Origin: Sphingobium sp. V4
GTDB taxonomy: Bacteria; Pseudomonadota; Alphaproteobacteria; Sphingomonadales; Sphingomonadaceae
Length of the DNA: 64,000 bases
Direction: 5' to 3'
Assembly (NCBI RefSeq): GCF_029590555.1
Contig: NZ_CP081002.1
Span: forward strand, 62,001 to 126,000
The stretch's first letter is position 1, and each line of letters begins with the position of its first letter. The position numbers were made by a program, and so were the translations under genes. This document shows positions 35,012-43,745 of the stretch, one piece after another. The notes beneath the pieces are model-generated. The model had not been told where the DNA came from. It saw nothing but the letters and a program-made list of their open reading frames with translations, and searched no databases.

Positions 35012-36112
35012 TCAGGAGCTTTGCCGATAGCGGGGGACGGCCGGTCGTCGGGCTGAAGTCCGGACGGCTTTTGGTTTGCGGAACCAGAATGTCCAGACCG
35101 CCAGAGACCCCAGGAGCGTCAGGGCAAGGCCGGACAGGGTCATGACGATCCTGAAGGGCAGGCCGCCGACCTTGGCCGTGTGCAGGGGGTAAAGCAGGTT
35201 ATAGCCGCGCACGGTCATGGGCAGGTCCGCAGCATCGCGACTGGCGACGAGCGCGCCATTGTCCGCCGCGAACCAAAGCGTCGTCCGCCCGTTGGGAAGC
35301 CACTCCTCGGGCGATCGCATCCGCAGGGTTATCAGGCCATTATCCTTGCGCGGCAGGCTGATGCTGCGAACCTCCGCATCGGGAAAGCGCGCTCGGGCGG
35401 TGCGGATCATCTGCGCCCAGTCGAGCTGATCGTTCAGCTTGGCGGGGCGGGGCGGCGGCCCCTGGAGCGCCTTGTCGATCAGTGCCGGAGCGCCCGGCCC
35501 GAACATCAGCGCGGCCAGCGGCCGGAACACCAATATGGCGCCCGTCAGAAGCGAAAGCAGCAGCAAAGGTGCGATGACGACGCCCAGATCGCGGTGATGG
35601 CGTACGATCGCCGGCCGGCTCATCCGGGCGGGCCACAGGCGGAATGCGAACGTCTTGCGTGTTTTCCACCAGAGCAGGATTCCAGTCACGACGAAGAACA
35701 GGCCGCACACCGCCGCGATCCCGATGACCGTCTCGCCGCTATCACCCGAAAAGAGGTGATGATGCAGGTCGAACATCCAGATTTCGGGGCGTTCCCACTG
35801 GCTCTGCCATCGGGTCACGATGGTTCCATCCTGATCGGCATAGGCGCCCGCGCCTTCCTTGAAGGTCAGGCGCAGAAGACCGAAATTCTGCGAAGCGAAA
35901 GTAAGCGATTGCGGCTGCGCCACAGGATCGCCCATGACCTGCTGTGTTACCGCCGCCAGATGCGCGGTCTCCTGGACCTGCGCGTCGCCGGCATGGGGCA
36001 GCAGCACCCAGCTATCCTTGTGGACAAGCAGCGCGCCGGTAAGCCCGAGGATCGCCAGCACCAGGCCGATGATCCCCCCCGTCCAGCGATGCAGCGTGTC
36101 GATCAGCTTCAT
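35012..36112 (-). CDS. PepSY-associated membrane protein (possible siderophore-iron reductase)
   Basis: 366 residues. TM helices near 12-34, 130-150, 188-210 and 322-345; HRWTGGIIGLVLAILGLTGALL with His at its start, FDLHHHLFSGDSGE and HHRDLG carry the conserved His of PepSY_TM proteins. Such proteins sit in the inner membrane beside siderophore receptors and probably reduce or release iron. Its ATG overlaps the TBDR stop (TGATG at 36114-36110), implying coupled synthesis. It converges with the porin gene. Confidence 0.87.
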   Translation of the reverse strand: MKLIDTLHRWTGGIIGLVLAILGLTGALLVHKDSWVLLPHAGDAQVQETAHLAAVTQQVMGDPVAQPQSLTFASQNFGLLRLTFKEGAGAYADQDGTIVTRWQSQWERPEIWMFDLHHHLFSGDSGETVIGIAAVCGLFFVVTGILLWWKTRKTFAFRLWPARMSRPAIVRHHRDLGVVIAPLLLLSLLTGAILVFRPLAALMFGPGAPALIDKALQGPPPRPAKLNDQLDWAQMIRTARARFPDAEVRSISLPRKDNGLITLRMRSPEEWLPNGRTTLWFAADNGALVASRDAADLPMTVRGYNLLYPLHTAKVGGLPFRIVMTLSGLALTLLGSLAVWTFWFRKPKAVRTSARRPAVPRYRQSS

Positions 36113-38280
36113 CAGAACCGATAGTCCCAGGACAAAGTGAAATTGCGCCCGCGACCGGCGAAATAATGGGCATTGTCGGTCGGCCGGACGGTCTGCGTGT
36201 AATAGTCGATGTAGAATTTGTCGAAGATGTTCTGGGCCGCCAGAGTGACCGCACCGAAGCTGGTCTGATAGCGCAGGCTGAGGTCGGTGACGTTATAGCC
36301 GCCGAAACTGAAGCCCCGATTATAGGCGGCGTTGGCCGGGCTAGTCCAAGGTCGGACCTCAAACTGGCGTGACAGGAAGAATTGCGTCTGGATGCGCGCC
36401 GACAACGGCCCGCGCACATAGCTGGCCGCGACATTCAGGCGGTCGGGCGAGATGTTCGCACCGTCGAGGTCGCGGTCCACCTTGTCGATGCCATCCGTGC
36501 TGTTGCCATCGGTGCGGCCGATCAGATGGGCATAGCCGGTCGACAGGGTCAGGCCGGGAAGCGGCATCCGGGCCGACAGGTTCACTTCAAGCCCCTGGAT
36601 CTCGACCCGCTGCCGCTGGATTTCGAAAGGCGCGCCGATGGCGGTCTGCACCAGCAGTGATCCATTCTTGCTCGTCGACCAGAAATAGGCCGCACTCGCA
36701 TCCAGCGGTCCACGCTTCAGCTCGAATCCGATCTCGCGATTGTTGGAGACGATGGGACTGATGTTCATATAGCTATCGATATCGACGCCCGCCCGGTTTA
36801 CCGCCCGCGCGATCCGGCCCACATCGGGCACGGTATAGCCTTCGGCATAGCTGGCATAGGCACGGATTCCGGCCCACGGCTCCAATATGACGCCGCCGTT
36901 GAACAATGTGTCGTTGAAGGTCGGCGTCCCGCCGGACACCGCAAAGCCTCCATTGTAGCTCGCGAGCGTCCGATAATCGTCGATGGAGACGCGCACATCC
37001 TCATGGCGGACGCCGCCAGCCAGGCGCAGTTTCTTGTCGAGCAGGGCCAGGTTCAGCTGGGCGAAGGGCGCCAGGCTGCGATAGTCCGTCGGCGGCACCC
37101 AAGTGCGGCCGGTGGCGATCAGCCGCTGCTCGGTCAGGTCATAGAGGGCGTCGAAGCCGAGCGTTGCCGTCAGCGCCTCAAAGCCGGGAACAGCGCGTTC
37201 ATAGCTGATCTTGCCGCCATATTTGCGGCTGCGATTCTGCGACTGGTCGAACAGCGTGCCGATCGGCGCGAGGCTCGCGTCCTGGAAGGTCGCGATCGGC
37301 GCGATTTCGCCGCCATAGGTGTCGCGCGAGCGGTTGAAGAAGATCTGCGCGATGAAATTGCCGCCCCACAAATTGCTGTCGGTCAGCGTCAGCGCCGCGC
37401 TCTCGGTGCGGTTCTTCGCCGGATCGCCGGGCGGAGTTCCGCGCACCGACGTGGTCGGGCGATCCACGCGGTAATCGCCGTCCAGCGCCACATAGTCGCC
37501 GTCGCCCTTCAACTCGAAACGGCTCATGGTGAGGTCGAGGCGGGCGCTGTCGCTCAGTGCATAACCGAAACGTCCGAAAAGGGACCAGCTGCGGCTGTCC
37601 TGCGTTTCCCCTTGCGTCAGGTCGGTGCCGACACGATCCCCATGGCCATCGTAGAAGGCGCCGCGCTTTTCATAGGCGGCGCCCACGGTCGCGTCCCAGC
37701 GACCCGCGCGCCAGCCGATGAGGCCCGCGACCTTGCCGCCGACGCCGTCGCCATGAAAGCCGGTATCGGCATTGCCCTGCACCAGGATCCGGCCGGTGAT
37801 GCCATCGGTGGTCGGTGGAGCGACCGTCACCTGATTGACGATGCCGCCAGTGCCGCCAATGCCCTGCAGCGCGTTGGAGCCGTAGATCAGCTCGACGCGG
37901 TCGATGAAGAAGGAATCGATCGTGAAACCGTCCCGCGCGCCGTCGCGCAGAGGCGCGGTCTGCGGAATCCCGTTGATCGCGTAGAGCGGGGATCGGCCGC
38001 GCAGCGTTTCGCCCGCGCCCGACAGCTTCTGGCGTGTCGGCGAGAAGGATGGCGTCAGCGTCGATACGGCATCGACGATGGAGCCACTGATCGCGACCTG
38101 CTGGTTCAACCTTTCCTGGTCGATGACATCGATCGTCAGGGGGAGCGCATTGGCGGGCAGGATAGTGCGGGCCGCCGTGACGATGATTGCGTCATCCCCA
38201 TCGCCTGCGGCGGGCGCTTGGGCGAGCGCCGGAGAGCAGGGCGCGGTTGCGCACAGGAGCGGGACGATGAAATGACGCAT
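36112..38280 (-). CDS. TonB-dependent receptor, probably for a ferric siderophore
   Basis: 722 residues: short signal peptide ending ALA (about 20), TonB box AIIVTA at 31-36, plug with SGAGETLRGRSPLYAINGIPQ and DRVELIYGSNALQGIGGTGGIVN, barrel ending LSWDYRF. The plug lacks the LRGPQGTLFGKN form of the other receptors here and looks like siderophore receptors. Coupling to a PepSY membrane protein and a Fur-like dyad upstream support iron uptake. Single genes upstream and downstream are unrelated, so this pair is a stand-alone unit. Confidence 0.88.
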   Translation of the reverse strand: MRHFIVPLLCATAPCSPALAQAPAAGDGDDAIIVTAARTILPANALPLTIDVIDQERLNQQVAISGSIVDAVSTLTPSFSPTRQKLSGAGETLRGRSPLYAINGIPQTAPLRDGARDGFTIDSFFIDRVELIYGSNALQGIGGTGGIVNQVTVAPPTTDGITGRILVQGNADTGFHGDGVGGKVAGLIGWRAGRWDATVGAAYEKRGAFYDGHGDRVGTDLTQGETQDSRSWSLFGRFGYALSDSARLDLTMSRFELKGDGDYVALDGDYRVDRPTTSVRGTPPGDPAKNRTESAALTLTDSNLWGGNFIAQIFFNRSRDTYGGEIAPIATFQDASLAPIGTLFDQSQNRSRKYGGKISYERAVPGFEALTATLGFDALYDLTEQRLIATGRTWVPPTDYRSLAPFAQLNLALLDKKLRLAGGVRHEDVRVSIDDYRTLASYNGGFAVSGGTPTFNDTLFNGGVILEPWAGIRAYASYAEGYTVPDVGRIARAVNRAGVDIDSYMNISPIVSNNREIGFELKRGPLDASAAYFWSTSKNGSLLVQTAIGAPFEIQRQRVEIQGLEVNLSARMPLPGLTLSTGYAHLIGRTDGNSTDGIDKVDRDLDGANISPDRLNVAASYVRGPLSARIQTQFFLSRQFEVRPWTSPANAAYNRGFSFGGYNVTDLSLRYQTSFGAVTLAAQNIFDKFYIDYYTQTVRPTDNAHYFAGRGRNFTLSWDYRF

Positions 38281-38327
38281 GAGGACCCCCTGAAAGACGG
38301 CGCCATCTACTCAATCCAAGATGATCC

Positions 38328-38342
38328 TGCAAGTCATTCGCA
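38328..38342 (-). promoter_or_regulatory. Fur-like dyad upstream of the siderophore receptor
   Basis: TGCAAGTCATTCGCA: five of seven base pairs of the dyad match, and TGC-N9-GCA with ATTCGCA resembles alphaproteobacterial Fur/Irr-type boxes. It is 48-62 bp before the receptor ATG. Assignment is tentative. Confidence 0.35.
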
Positions 38343-38352
38343 TTCCGGAATG
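38341..38352. promoter_or_regulatory. 12-bp perfect palindrome in the receptor promoter region
   Basis: CATTCCGGAATG, perfect 6-bp arms, partly overlapping the Fur-like dyad. It lies between the receptor start and the end of terC and may be an operator. Confidence 0.35.
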
Positions 38353-38377
38353 TGCCTTCGACCCGATGACATTCTGG

Positions 38378-39031
38378 TCAGAGCAGCGCCAAAAGACCCG
38401 TCTCCGGGTCGGTTGCGCCCTCCAGGATCATCTTGCCAGCGACATAGAGGATCACCAGCAGGCCGAAATATGCGATGGCGCGGTAGCGTTCGATGACGCG
38501 CGCCAGCAGGTTCGCCGCCACGCCCATCAGCGCGACAGACAGGACCAGGCCGATGACCAGGATGCCGGGATGCGCGCGCGCCGCGCCGGCGACCGCCAGC
38601 ACATTGTCCAGGCTCATGGAAACGTCCGCGATGGCCACGGCCCAGGCCGCCTGGGCAAAACCCTTGGGCGCGGCCTTGCCGGCAATATCCTCGCCATCCT
38701 CCGATGCGCCGCCCGAGCGAAGCTCGCGCCACATTTTCCAGGCGACCCAGACCAGCAACAGCCCGCCGGCGAACACCAGGCCGACCAGCTGCATCAGCTG
38801 AGTGACGAGCAGGGCAAAGGCGACGCGCAGGACCAGCGCCGCGACCACGCCGATCGCGATCACCTTGCGGCGCGACGCGGGCGGCAGCCCGGCCGCCAGC
38901 GCGCCGACGACGATCGCATTGTCTGCGGCCAGCATGATGTCGATCAGCACGACCTGACCGAAAGCTGCCAGTGCAGAAGGGGAACCGAGATTGGTGAAGT
39001 CGGCGACGATATGCTGCCAGATGTCGTTCAT
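38378..39031 (-). CDS. TerC-family integral membrane protein (probable Mn2+/metal exporter)
   Basis: 217 residues, about seven TM helices. MLAADNAIVVGAL in the first half and VSMSLDNVLAVAG in the second are the two acidic TM motifs of TerC/Alx/YceF-type proteins, which export Mn2+ or load metals onto secreted enzymes. I start at ATG 39031 (MNDIW) because GAGGGG lies just before it; a GTG at 39046 would add five residues but lacks a ribosome site. It is preceded by a structured leader. Confidence 0.87.
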   Translation of the reverse strand: MNDIWQHIVADFTNLGSPSALAAFGQVVLIDIMLAADNAIVVGALAAGLPPASRRKVIAIGVVAALVLRVAFALLVTQLMQLVGLVFAGGLLLVWVAWKMWRELRSGGASEDGEDIAGKAAPKGFAQAAWAVAIADVSMSLDNVLAVAGAARAHPGILVIGLVLSVALMGVAANLLARVIERYRAIAYFGLLVILYVAGKMILEGATDPETGLLALL

Positions 39032-39203
39032 AAAACCCCTCGCCACCGGTCAGGCAGGAGACGCCCGCACCTGAACCAATGGCCGTTGCGTTGCGGGCGG
39101 TCCTCATGGCCCCGCCACGGGACGACCGCCGCATAGGCAGCGAAGCTGTCATCAACCTTTCAGATCGATGGAGCAGCCTGTCCCGATAGGCACCGCCCAT
39201 CAT
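39032..39203 (-). promoter_or_regulatory. Structured 5' leader of the terC gene
   Basis: In the minus-strand transcript a central segment (39102-39092, GACCGCCCGCA) can pair either with an upstream copy (39133-39124, TGCGGCGGTC, one bulge) or with a downstream one (39069-39062, TGCGGGCG). These exclude each other, as in regulatory switches. Further up, GATGG/CCATC with inner GCCT/AGGC forms another stem. TerC genes are often controlled by manganese riboswitches, but I could not find that class's conserved loop. Confidence 0.4.
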
Positions 39204-39206
39204 TTC

Positions 39207-39223
39207 GACTTTTTTGAAAAGTC
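39207..39223. promoter_or_regulatory. AT-rich inverted repeat in the terC/ycaC-like divergent region
   Basis: GACTTTT-TTG-AAAAGTC, perfect 7-bp arms. It lies between the two divergent genes, about 90 bp before the ycaC-like start. It could be an operator or an upstream promoter element. Confidence 0.35.
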
Positions 39224-39251
39224 TGGACGATTTTATCCGGATTACTCAAGG

Positions 39252-39268
39252 GATAGTATCCGGCTATC
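39252..39268. promoter_or_regulatory. LysR-type binding dyad before the ycaC-like gene
   Basis: GATAG-TATCCGG-CTATC contains ATAG-N7-CTAT with T-N11-A spacing (39254 and 39266), the LysR-type box. It is 46-62 bp before the ATG at 39314. TATCCGG inside it also occurs at 39234-39240. The LysR gene at the end of this gene group is the natural candidate regulator. Confidence 0.45.
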
Positions 39269-39313
39269 TCTGATGTCACCACTTCGCCACCGCCCATATC
39301 GAGGGAGACAGAC

Positions 39314-39973
39314 ATGACCATCACCGCCACCCCGACCCCCGCCAAGGCTCTGCTTTCGCCCGATAACCATGCGCTGGTCCTGATCGACTTCCAGTCGCAG
39401 ATGGCCTTCGCCACCAAGTCGATCGCGCCCGAACTGCTGCGTAACAATGCCGCGCTCGTCGCCAACGCCGCTGCCGGCTTCAATGTCCCTACAATTCTGA
39501 CGACCGTCGCCGAAAAGAGCTTTTCCGGCCCCATGTTCGATGAAATCACCGACGCCTTCCCAGGTCAGCCCATGCTGGATCGCACCAGCATGAATACATG
39601 GGAAGATGCTGCGGTGATCGAGGAAGTGAACCGCCTGGCCAAGGATCGCCTGGTCTTTGCCGGCCTGTGGACCAGCGTCTGCATCGTCGGACCCGTACTT
39701 TCGGCCCTGGAGCAGGGCTTTGAAGTCTATGTCATCACCGACGCCAGCGGCGACATCAGCGAGGAAGCGCATGAACGCGCCGTCGAACGCATGATCCAGG
39801 CAGGCGCCCGCCCGATCACCGCGCTCCAATATCTGCTCGAACTGCAACGCGACTGGGCGCGCGCCGAAACCTATGACCTCACGACCGGCATCGCCCGCAA
39901 ATGGGGCGGCGCCTATGGCCTGGGCATCACCTATGCCAAGACGATGTTCGGCGCCTCCGAGGGTGGTCACTGA
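39314..39973 (+). CDS. YcaC-like isochorismatase-family hydrolase
   Basis: 219 residues of the cysteine-hydrolase fold: LVLIDFQSQM with Asp25, RTSMNTWED, and FAGLWTSVCIVGPVLSALEQG with Cys123, a pattern closest to YcaC rather than to nicotinamidase or true isochorismatase. Reaction unknown for this group; amide or ester hydrolysis is expected. GAGGGAG precedes ATG. It heads a same-strand group (alpha/beta hydrolase, XapX, amidohydrolase, YoaK, LysR) of a combination often seen in proteobacteria. Confidence 0.85.
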   Translation: MTITATPTPAKALLSPDNHALVLIDFQSQMAFATKSIAPELLRNNAALVANAAAGFNVPTILTTVAEKSFSGPMFDEITDAFPGQPMLDRTSMNTWEDAAVIEEVNRLAKDRLVFAGLWTSVCIVGPVLSALEQGFEVYVITDASGDISEEAHERAVERMIQAGARPITALQYLLELQRDWARAETYDLTTGIARKWGGAYGLGITYAKTMFGASEGGH

Positions 39974-40016
39974 CCACAAGACCCGGTTTTCAATTTTTCT
40001 CTGAAAGGATTGTCCC

Positions 40017-40856
40017 ATGAGCAATTTCATTACCACCAGCGACGGCGTCGACATCTTCTATAAGGACTGGGGCGCGAAGGATGCCCAGCCGATCATGTTC
40101 CACCATGGCTGGCCGCTTTCGTCGGATGACTGGGACGCGCAGATGCTGTTCTTCCTGTCGAAGGGCTATCGCGTCGTCGCCCATGACCGTCGCGGCCACG
40201 GCCGCTCGCAACAGGTCGATGTCGGCCACGACATGGCCCATTATGCCGCCGACGCAGCCGCGGTCGCCGAGCAACTGGACCTCCGCAACGCGATCCATAT
40301 CGGCCACTCGACCGGCGGTGGTGAAGTCGCGGCCTATGTCGCCCGCCATGGCCAGCCGCAGGGCCGCGTTGCAAAGGCGGTTCTGGTCAGCGCCGTTCCG
40401 CCGATCATGCTGAAGACCGATCGCTATCCCGACGGCCTCCCGATCGAGGTTTTCGACGGCCTTCGCGCCGGTCTCGCCGCCAACCGCGCGCAATTCTTCC
40501 GCGATGTCGCCGCCGGTCCCTTCTACGGCTTCAACCGCGAGGGTGCGGACGTGAAGCCTGCGGTCATCGACAATTGGTGGCGCCAGGGCATGATGGGCAG
40601 TGCACTTGCCCATTATGAGGGGATCAAGGCCTTCTCCGAAACCGACCAGACGGACGATCTGAAGGCGATCACCGTGCCCACGCTGGTGCTGCATGGCGAC
40701 GACGATCAGGTCGTTCCCTACCGGAATGCCGGCGTGCTCCAGGCCGAGATCCTGCCGAACGCCACGCTCAAAATCTATGCAGGCTATTCGCACGGAATGC
40801 TGACGGTGAATGCCGATGTGCTGAACGCCGACATGCTCGCCTTCATCCAGGCCTGA
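40017..40856 (+). CDS. Alpha/beta hydrolase, non-heme chloroperoxidase/esterase type
   Basis: 279 residues. HHGWPLSSDDWDAQM, DRRGHGRS and the nucleophile elbow GHSTGG (Ser98), with acid region LHGDDDQVVPY and catalytic His in GYSHGM near the end. This is the pattern of cofactor-free chloroperoxidases/arylesterases, which in vivo are probably esterases or lactonases. No signal peptide, so cytoplasmic. It follows the ycaC-like gene by 43 bp and is likely cotranscribed. Confidence 0.88.
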   Translation: MSNFITTSDGVDIFYKDWGAKDAQPIMFHHGWPLSSDDWDAQMLFFLSKGYRVVAHDRRGHGRSQQVDVGHDMAHYAADAAAVAEQLDLRNAIHIGHSTGGGEVAAYVARHGQPQGRVAKAVLVSAVPPIMLKTDRYPDGLPIEVFDGLRAGLAANRAQFFRDVAAGPFYGFNREGADVKPAVIDNWWRQGMMGSALAHYEGIKAFSETDQTDDLKAITVPTLVLHGDDDQVVPYRNAGVLQAEILPNATLKIYAGYSHGMLTVNADVLNADMLAFIQA

Positions 40857-40877
40857 TCGCGAAAGGGGAATGGACGC

Positions 40878-41075
40878 ATGAAGCCCTATCTTCTCTCGCT
40901 GGGGGCCGGGCTGCTGGTCGGTCTCGTCTACGGCTTGCTCGGCGTCCGTTCCCCCGCCCCGCCGGTCATCGCCCTTGTCGGGCTGGCGGGGATATTGCTG
41001 GGCGAGCAGATGCTGCCTTTCGCCAGTCGCCTTCTGTATTCGTCCCCTGTCGTTCATGTGGAGAATGACGCATGA
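40878..41075 (+). CDS. XapX-domain (DUF1427) small membrane protein
   Basis: 65 residues with two hydrophobic helices (LLSLGAGLLVGLVYGLLGV and VIALVGLAGILLGEQML) and the RSPAPPVIALVGLAGILLGE core of XapX proteins, whose function is unknown. AAAGGGG precedes ATG. The stop overlaps the amidohydrolase start (ATGA, 41072-41075). Confidence 0.85.
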   Translation: MKPYLLSLGAGLLVGLVYGLLGVRSPAPPVIALVGLAGILLGEQMLPFASRLLYSSPVVHVENDA

Positions 41076-42997
41076 TCACGCGCCGCCAGGCGCTCACCGG
41101 CGCCGCCACGACCGCCCTTGTCACCGCCACCGAAAGCCTTGCCATGACCGGAAAAGACCTCCTCATCACCAATGCCAGGGTCACGACGCTGGACCGGGAG
41201 AATCCGGTGGCGCAGGCGGTCGCGATCCGCGATGGCAGGTTCCTGGCGGTCGGTGGCGAGCAGGAGGTGCGCGCCGTCGCCGCGCCCGATGCGCAACTGA
41301 TCGACGCGAAGGGCCGCCGCCTGATCCCCGGACTGATCGACAGCCACATCCATGTCATCCGGGGCGGCCTCAACTATAATATGGAACTGCGCTGGGAAGG
41401 CGTGCCGACCCTGGCCGATGCCATGGCGATGCTCAAGCGCCAGGCCGAAAACACCCCGCCGCCCCAGTGGGTGCGCGTGGTCGGTGGCTTTACCGAACAT
41501 CAGTTCGTCGAAAAGCGCCTCCCCACCATCGAGGAGATCAACGCCGCCGCGCCCGATACGCCCGTCTTCATCCTCCACCTCTATGATCGCGCGCTGCTGA
41601 ACGCCGCCGCGCTCCGGGCGGTGGGCTATGACCGGAATACGCCGAACCCGCCGGGCGGCGAGATCGTCCGTGATGCGCAGGGCAACCCGACCGGGCTGCT
41701 GCTGGCCCAGCCCAATGCGACGATCCTTTACGCGACCCTGGCCAAGGGGCCGAAGCTGCCGCCCGAATATCAGCTCAACTCCACCCGCCATTTCATGCGC
41801 GAGTTGAACGCGCTCGGCGTCACCAGCGTCATCGATGCGGGTGGCGGCTCGCAAAATTATCCTGACGACTATGAGATTATCGAAAAGCTGCACAAGGATG
41901 GCGATCTCACCCTGCGCATCGCCTATAATCTCTTCACCCAGAAGCCGAAAGAAGAACTCAGGGACTTCGCTACCTGGTCGACCCAGATCAAGCCGGGCGA
42001 CGGCGACGATAGCTACCGACACAATGGTGCGGGCGAAATGCTGGTGTATTCGGCCGCCGACTTCGAGGATTTTCGCGTCGCCCGCCCCGACATGCCGCCG
42101 GAAATGGAAGGCGATCTGGAACCCGTCATTCGCCTCCTCGCCGAAAGGCGCTGGCCCTGGCGGATGCACGCCACCTATGACCAGACGATCGGCCGCGCAT
42201 TGGATGTGTTCGAGAAGGTCAATCGCGACATTCCCCTGGCAGGCCTGAACTGGTTTTTCGATCACGCCGAAACGATCAGCGATCGCAATATCGATCGGAT
42301 CGCCGCGCTGGGCGGTGGCATCGCAGTCCAGCATCGCATGGCCTTCCAGGGCGAATATTTTGTCGAACGCTATGGCGCCAGGGCGGCCGAGGCGACCCCG
42401 CCGATCAAGCGGATGATGGCGGCCGGCGTGCCCGTGGGCGCCGGCACCGACGCCACTCGCGTCGCCAGCTACAATCCCTGGGTGTCGCTGTCCTGGCTGG
42501 TCACGTCGAAGACGGTCGGCGGTCTCGCCCTCTATCCGGTGCGCAATCGCCTCGACCGCGAAACCGCGCTGCGCCTCTGGACCGAGAAGAACACATGGTT
42601 CTCCAACGAGCCGGGCAAGAAGGGGCAGATCAAGAAGGGGCAACTTGCCGACCTGGCGCTTCTCTCGGATGATTATTTTGCCGTGCCAGAGGATGAGATC
42701 GCCCATCTCCGCTCCGTGCTGACCCTGCTGGGGGGCAGGATCGTCCATGGCGAGGGCGATTATGGCCCGCTGGCACCGGTTATGCCCAAGGCGATGCCGG
42801 ACTGGTCGCCTGTTGCGACCTTCGGCGGCTATCATCGCAAGGATGAAACGGCGAAGAAGTTGGCTTCGGCCTGCGGCTGCGCCTCTTCCTGCGGCGTCCA
42901 TGGTCATGATCATGCCGCTGCGCTGGGCGCGAACGTTCCCGCGGCCGATGTCCAGAGCTTCTGGGGGGCGCTGGGCTGCGGTTGCTGGGCGGTATGA
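41072..42997 (+). CDS. Tat-exported YtcJ-like amidohydrolase with Cys/His-rich C-terminus
   Basis: 641 residues. A Tat-like signal (MITRRQALTGAATTALVTAT) is followed by an amidohydrolase-superfamily protein: LITNARVTTLD, metal-binding GLIDSHIHV (His92, His94), FDHAE and GAGTDATRVASYNPW with the late Asp. The last 45 residues carry CGC-x3-C-GVHGHDH (C601, C603, C607, H610, H612, H614) and CGC (C636, C638), a likely extra metal site absent in typical YtcJ. Substrate unknown; the family hydrolyses N-acyl or cyclic amide compounds. Start overlaps the XapX stop. Confidence 0.85.
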   Translation: MITRRQALTGAATTALVTATESLAMTGKDLLITNARVTTLDRENPVAQAVAIRDGRFLAVGGEQEVRAVAAPDAQLIDAKGRRLIPGLIDSHIHVIRGGLNYNMELRWEGVPTLADAMAMLKRQAENTPPPQWVRVVGGFTEHQFVEKRLPTIEEINAAAPDTPVFILHLYDRALLNAAALRAVGYDRNTPNPPGGEIVRDAQGNPTGLLLAQPNATILYATLAKGPKLPPEYQLNSTRHFMRELNALGVTSVIDAGGGSQNYPDDYEIIEKLHKDGDLTLRIAYNLFTQKPKEELRDFATWSTQIKPGDGDDSYRHNGAGEMLVYSAADFEDFRVARPDMPPEMEGDLEPVIRLLAERRWPWRMHATYDQTIGRALDVFEKVNRDIPLAGLNWFFDHAETISDRNIDRIAALGGGIAVQHRMAFQGEYFVERYGARAAEATPPIKRMMAAGVPVGAGTDATRVASYNPWVSLSWLVTSKTVGGLALYPVRNRLDRETALRLWTEKNTWFSNEPGKKGQIKKGQLADLALLSDDYFAVPEDEIAHLRSVLTLLGGRIVHGEGDYGPLAPVMPKAMPDWSPVATFGGYHRKDETAKKLASACGCASSCGVHGHDHAAALGANVPAADVQSFWGALGCGCWAV

Positions 42998-43692
42998 CCA
43001 TGGATCGCGCGCCTTCGCCCTTGCCCTGGCTCCTGCTTCTGCTCTCGGTCACGACCGGACTGGTCGATGCGATCAGCGTGTTGGGCCTTGGCAAGGTGTT
43101 CACCGCGAACATGACCGGCAATATCGTCTTCCTGGGTTTTGCGGCTGTCGGTACGCCGGGCTTCCATGCGCCGTCCTACCTCGTCGCCATCCTCGCCTTC
43201 CTGATCGGCGCGCTGGTGGCGGGGCGGGTGGGGCGGGGCCATGCCGGCCTGCCGTTGCGACGCTGGCTGCTGGTCGCTGCACTGGTCGAGGCATCGCTGC
43301 TCTGGATCGCCGCAGGCGTCGCCACCGGCTTCGAAATGGTCCGCCAGTCCCCGGATGGGCATCTCTATGCCATTATCGCGCTGACCGGCATAGCCATGGG
43401 TTTCCGCAACGCCACCATCCGCTCGCTCAAGGTGCCCGATCTCACGACCACCGTCCTTACGCTCACTCTCGCCGGCCTGGCGGCCGATTCGGCGATGGCG
43501 GGCGGCGGCAACCCCAACATGGCGCGCCGCATCGGCAGCGTCGTCGCCATCCTGCTTGGCGCTGCTCTCGGCGCCTGGCTGGTCATGGGGCACGGCCTGG
43601 TTTTGCCGCTGATCCTCGCGGGAGCGCTCGTGCTGATCGGGACGATCGCCTGCATGATACATCCGGAAGCGGCGCGCCCGGCCGTCTCCTGA
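42994..43692 (+). CDS. YoaK/DUF1275-family membrane protein
   Basis: 232 residues, about six TM helices; VTTGLVDAISVLGLGKVFTANMTGN is the family signature (V-D-A-x-S...F-x-A-N-M-T-G-N) and FRNATIRSL a second one. Function unknown. ATG at 42994 overlaps the amidohydrolase stop (ATGA); ATG 43000 is an equally possible start two codons later. Confidence 0.85.
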   Translation: MTMDRAPSPLPWLLLLLSVTTGLVDAISVLGLGKVFTANMTGNIVFLGFAAVGTPGFHAPSYLVAILAFLIGALVAGRVGRGHAGLPLRRWLLVAALVEASLLWIAAGVATGFEMVRQSPDGHLYAIIALTGIAMGFRNATIRSLKVPDLTTTVLTLTLAGLAADSAMAGGGNPNMARRIGSVVAILLGAALGAWLVMGHGLVLPLILAGALVLIGTIACMIHPEAARPAVS

Positions 43693-43745
43693 TCGCAGCG
43701 GCGGCGGCCATTGTCTATCGCCCGCCCCTCTGCGATGGAGAGCGT

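Noticed and set aside
39032..39203. yybP-ykoY manganese riboswitch before terC
   Set aside because: The conserved GGGGAGUA loop of that class could not be found in the leader, so only an unassigned structured leader is reported.
38334..39203. 289-codon minus-strand frame spanning terC and its leader
   Set aside because: It is out of frame with the TerC membrane protein and Arg/Gly-rich, with no domain; terC itself fits the ribosome site and motifs.
41054..42913. Long minus-strand open frame opposite the amidohydrolase gene
   Set aside because: Shadow frame with low-complexity Arg/Gly/His-rich product and no ribosome site; the sense gene has a full domain set.
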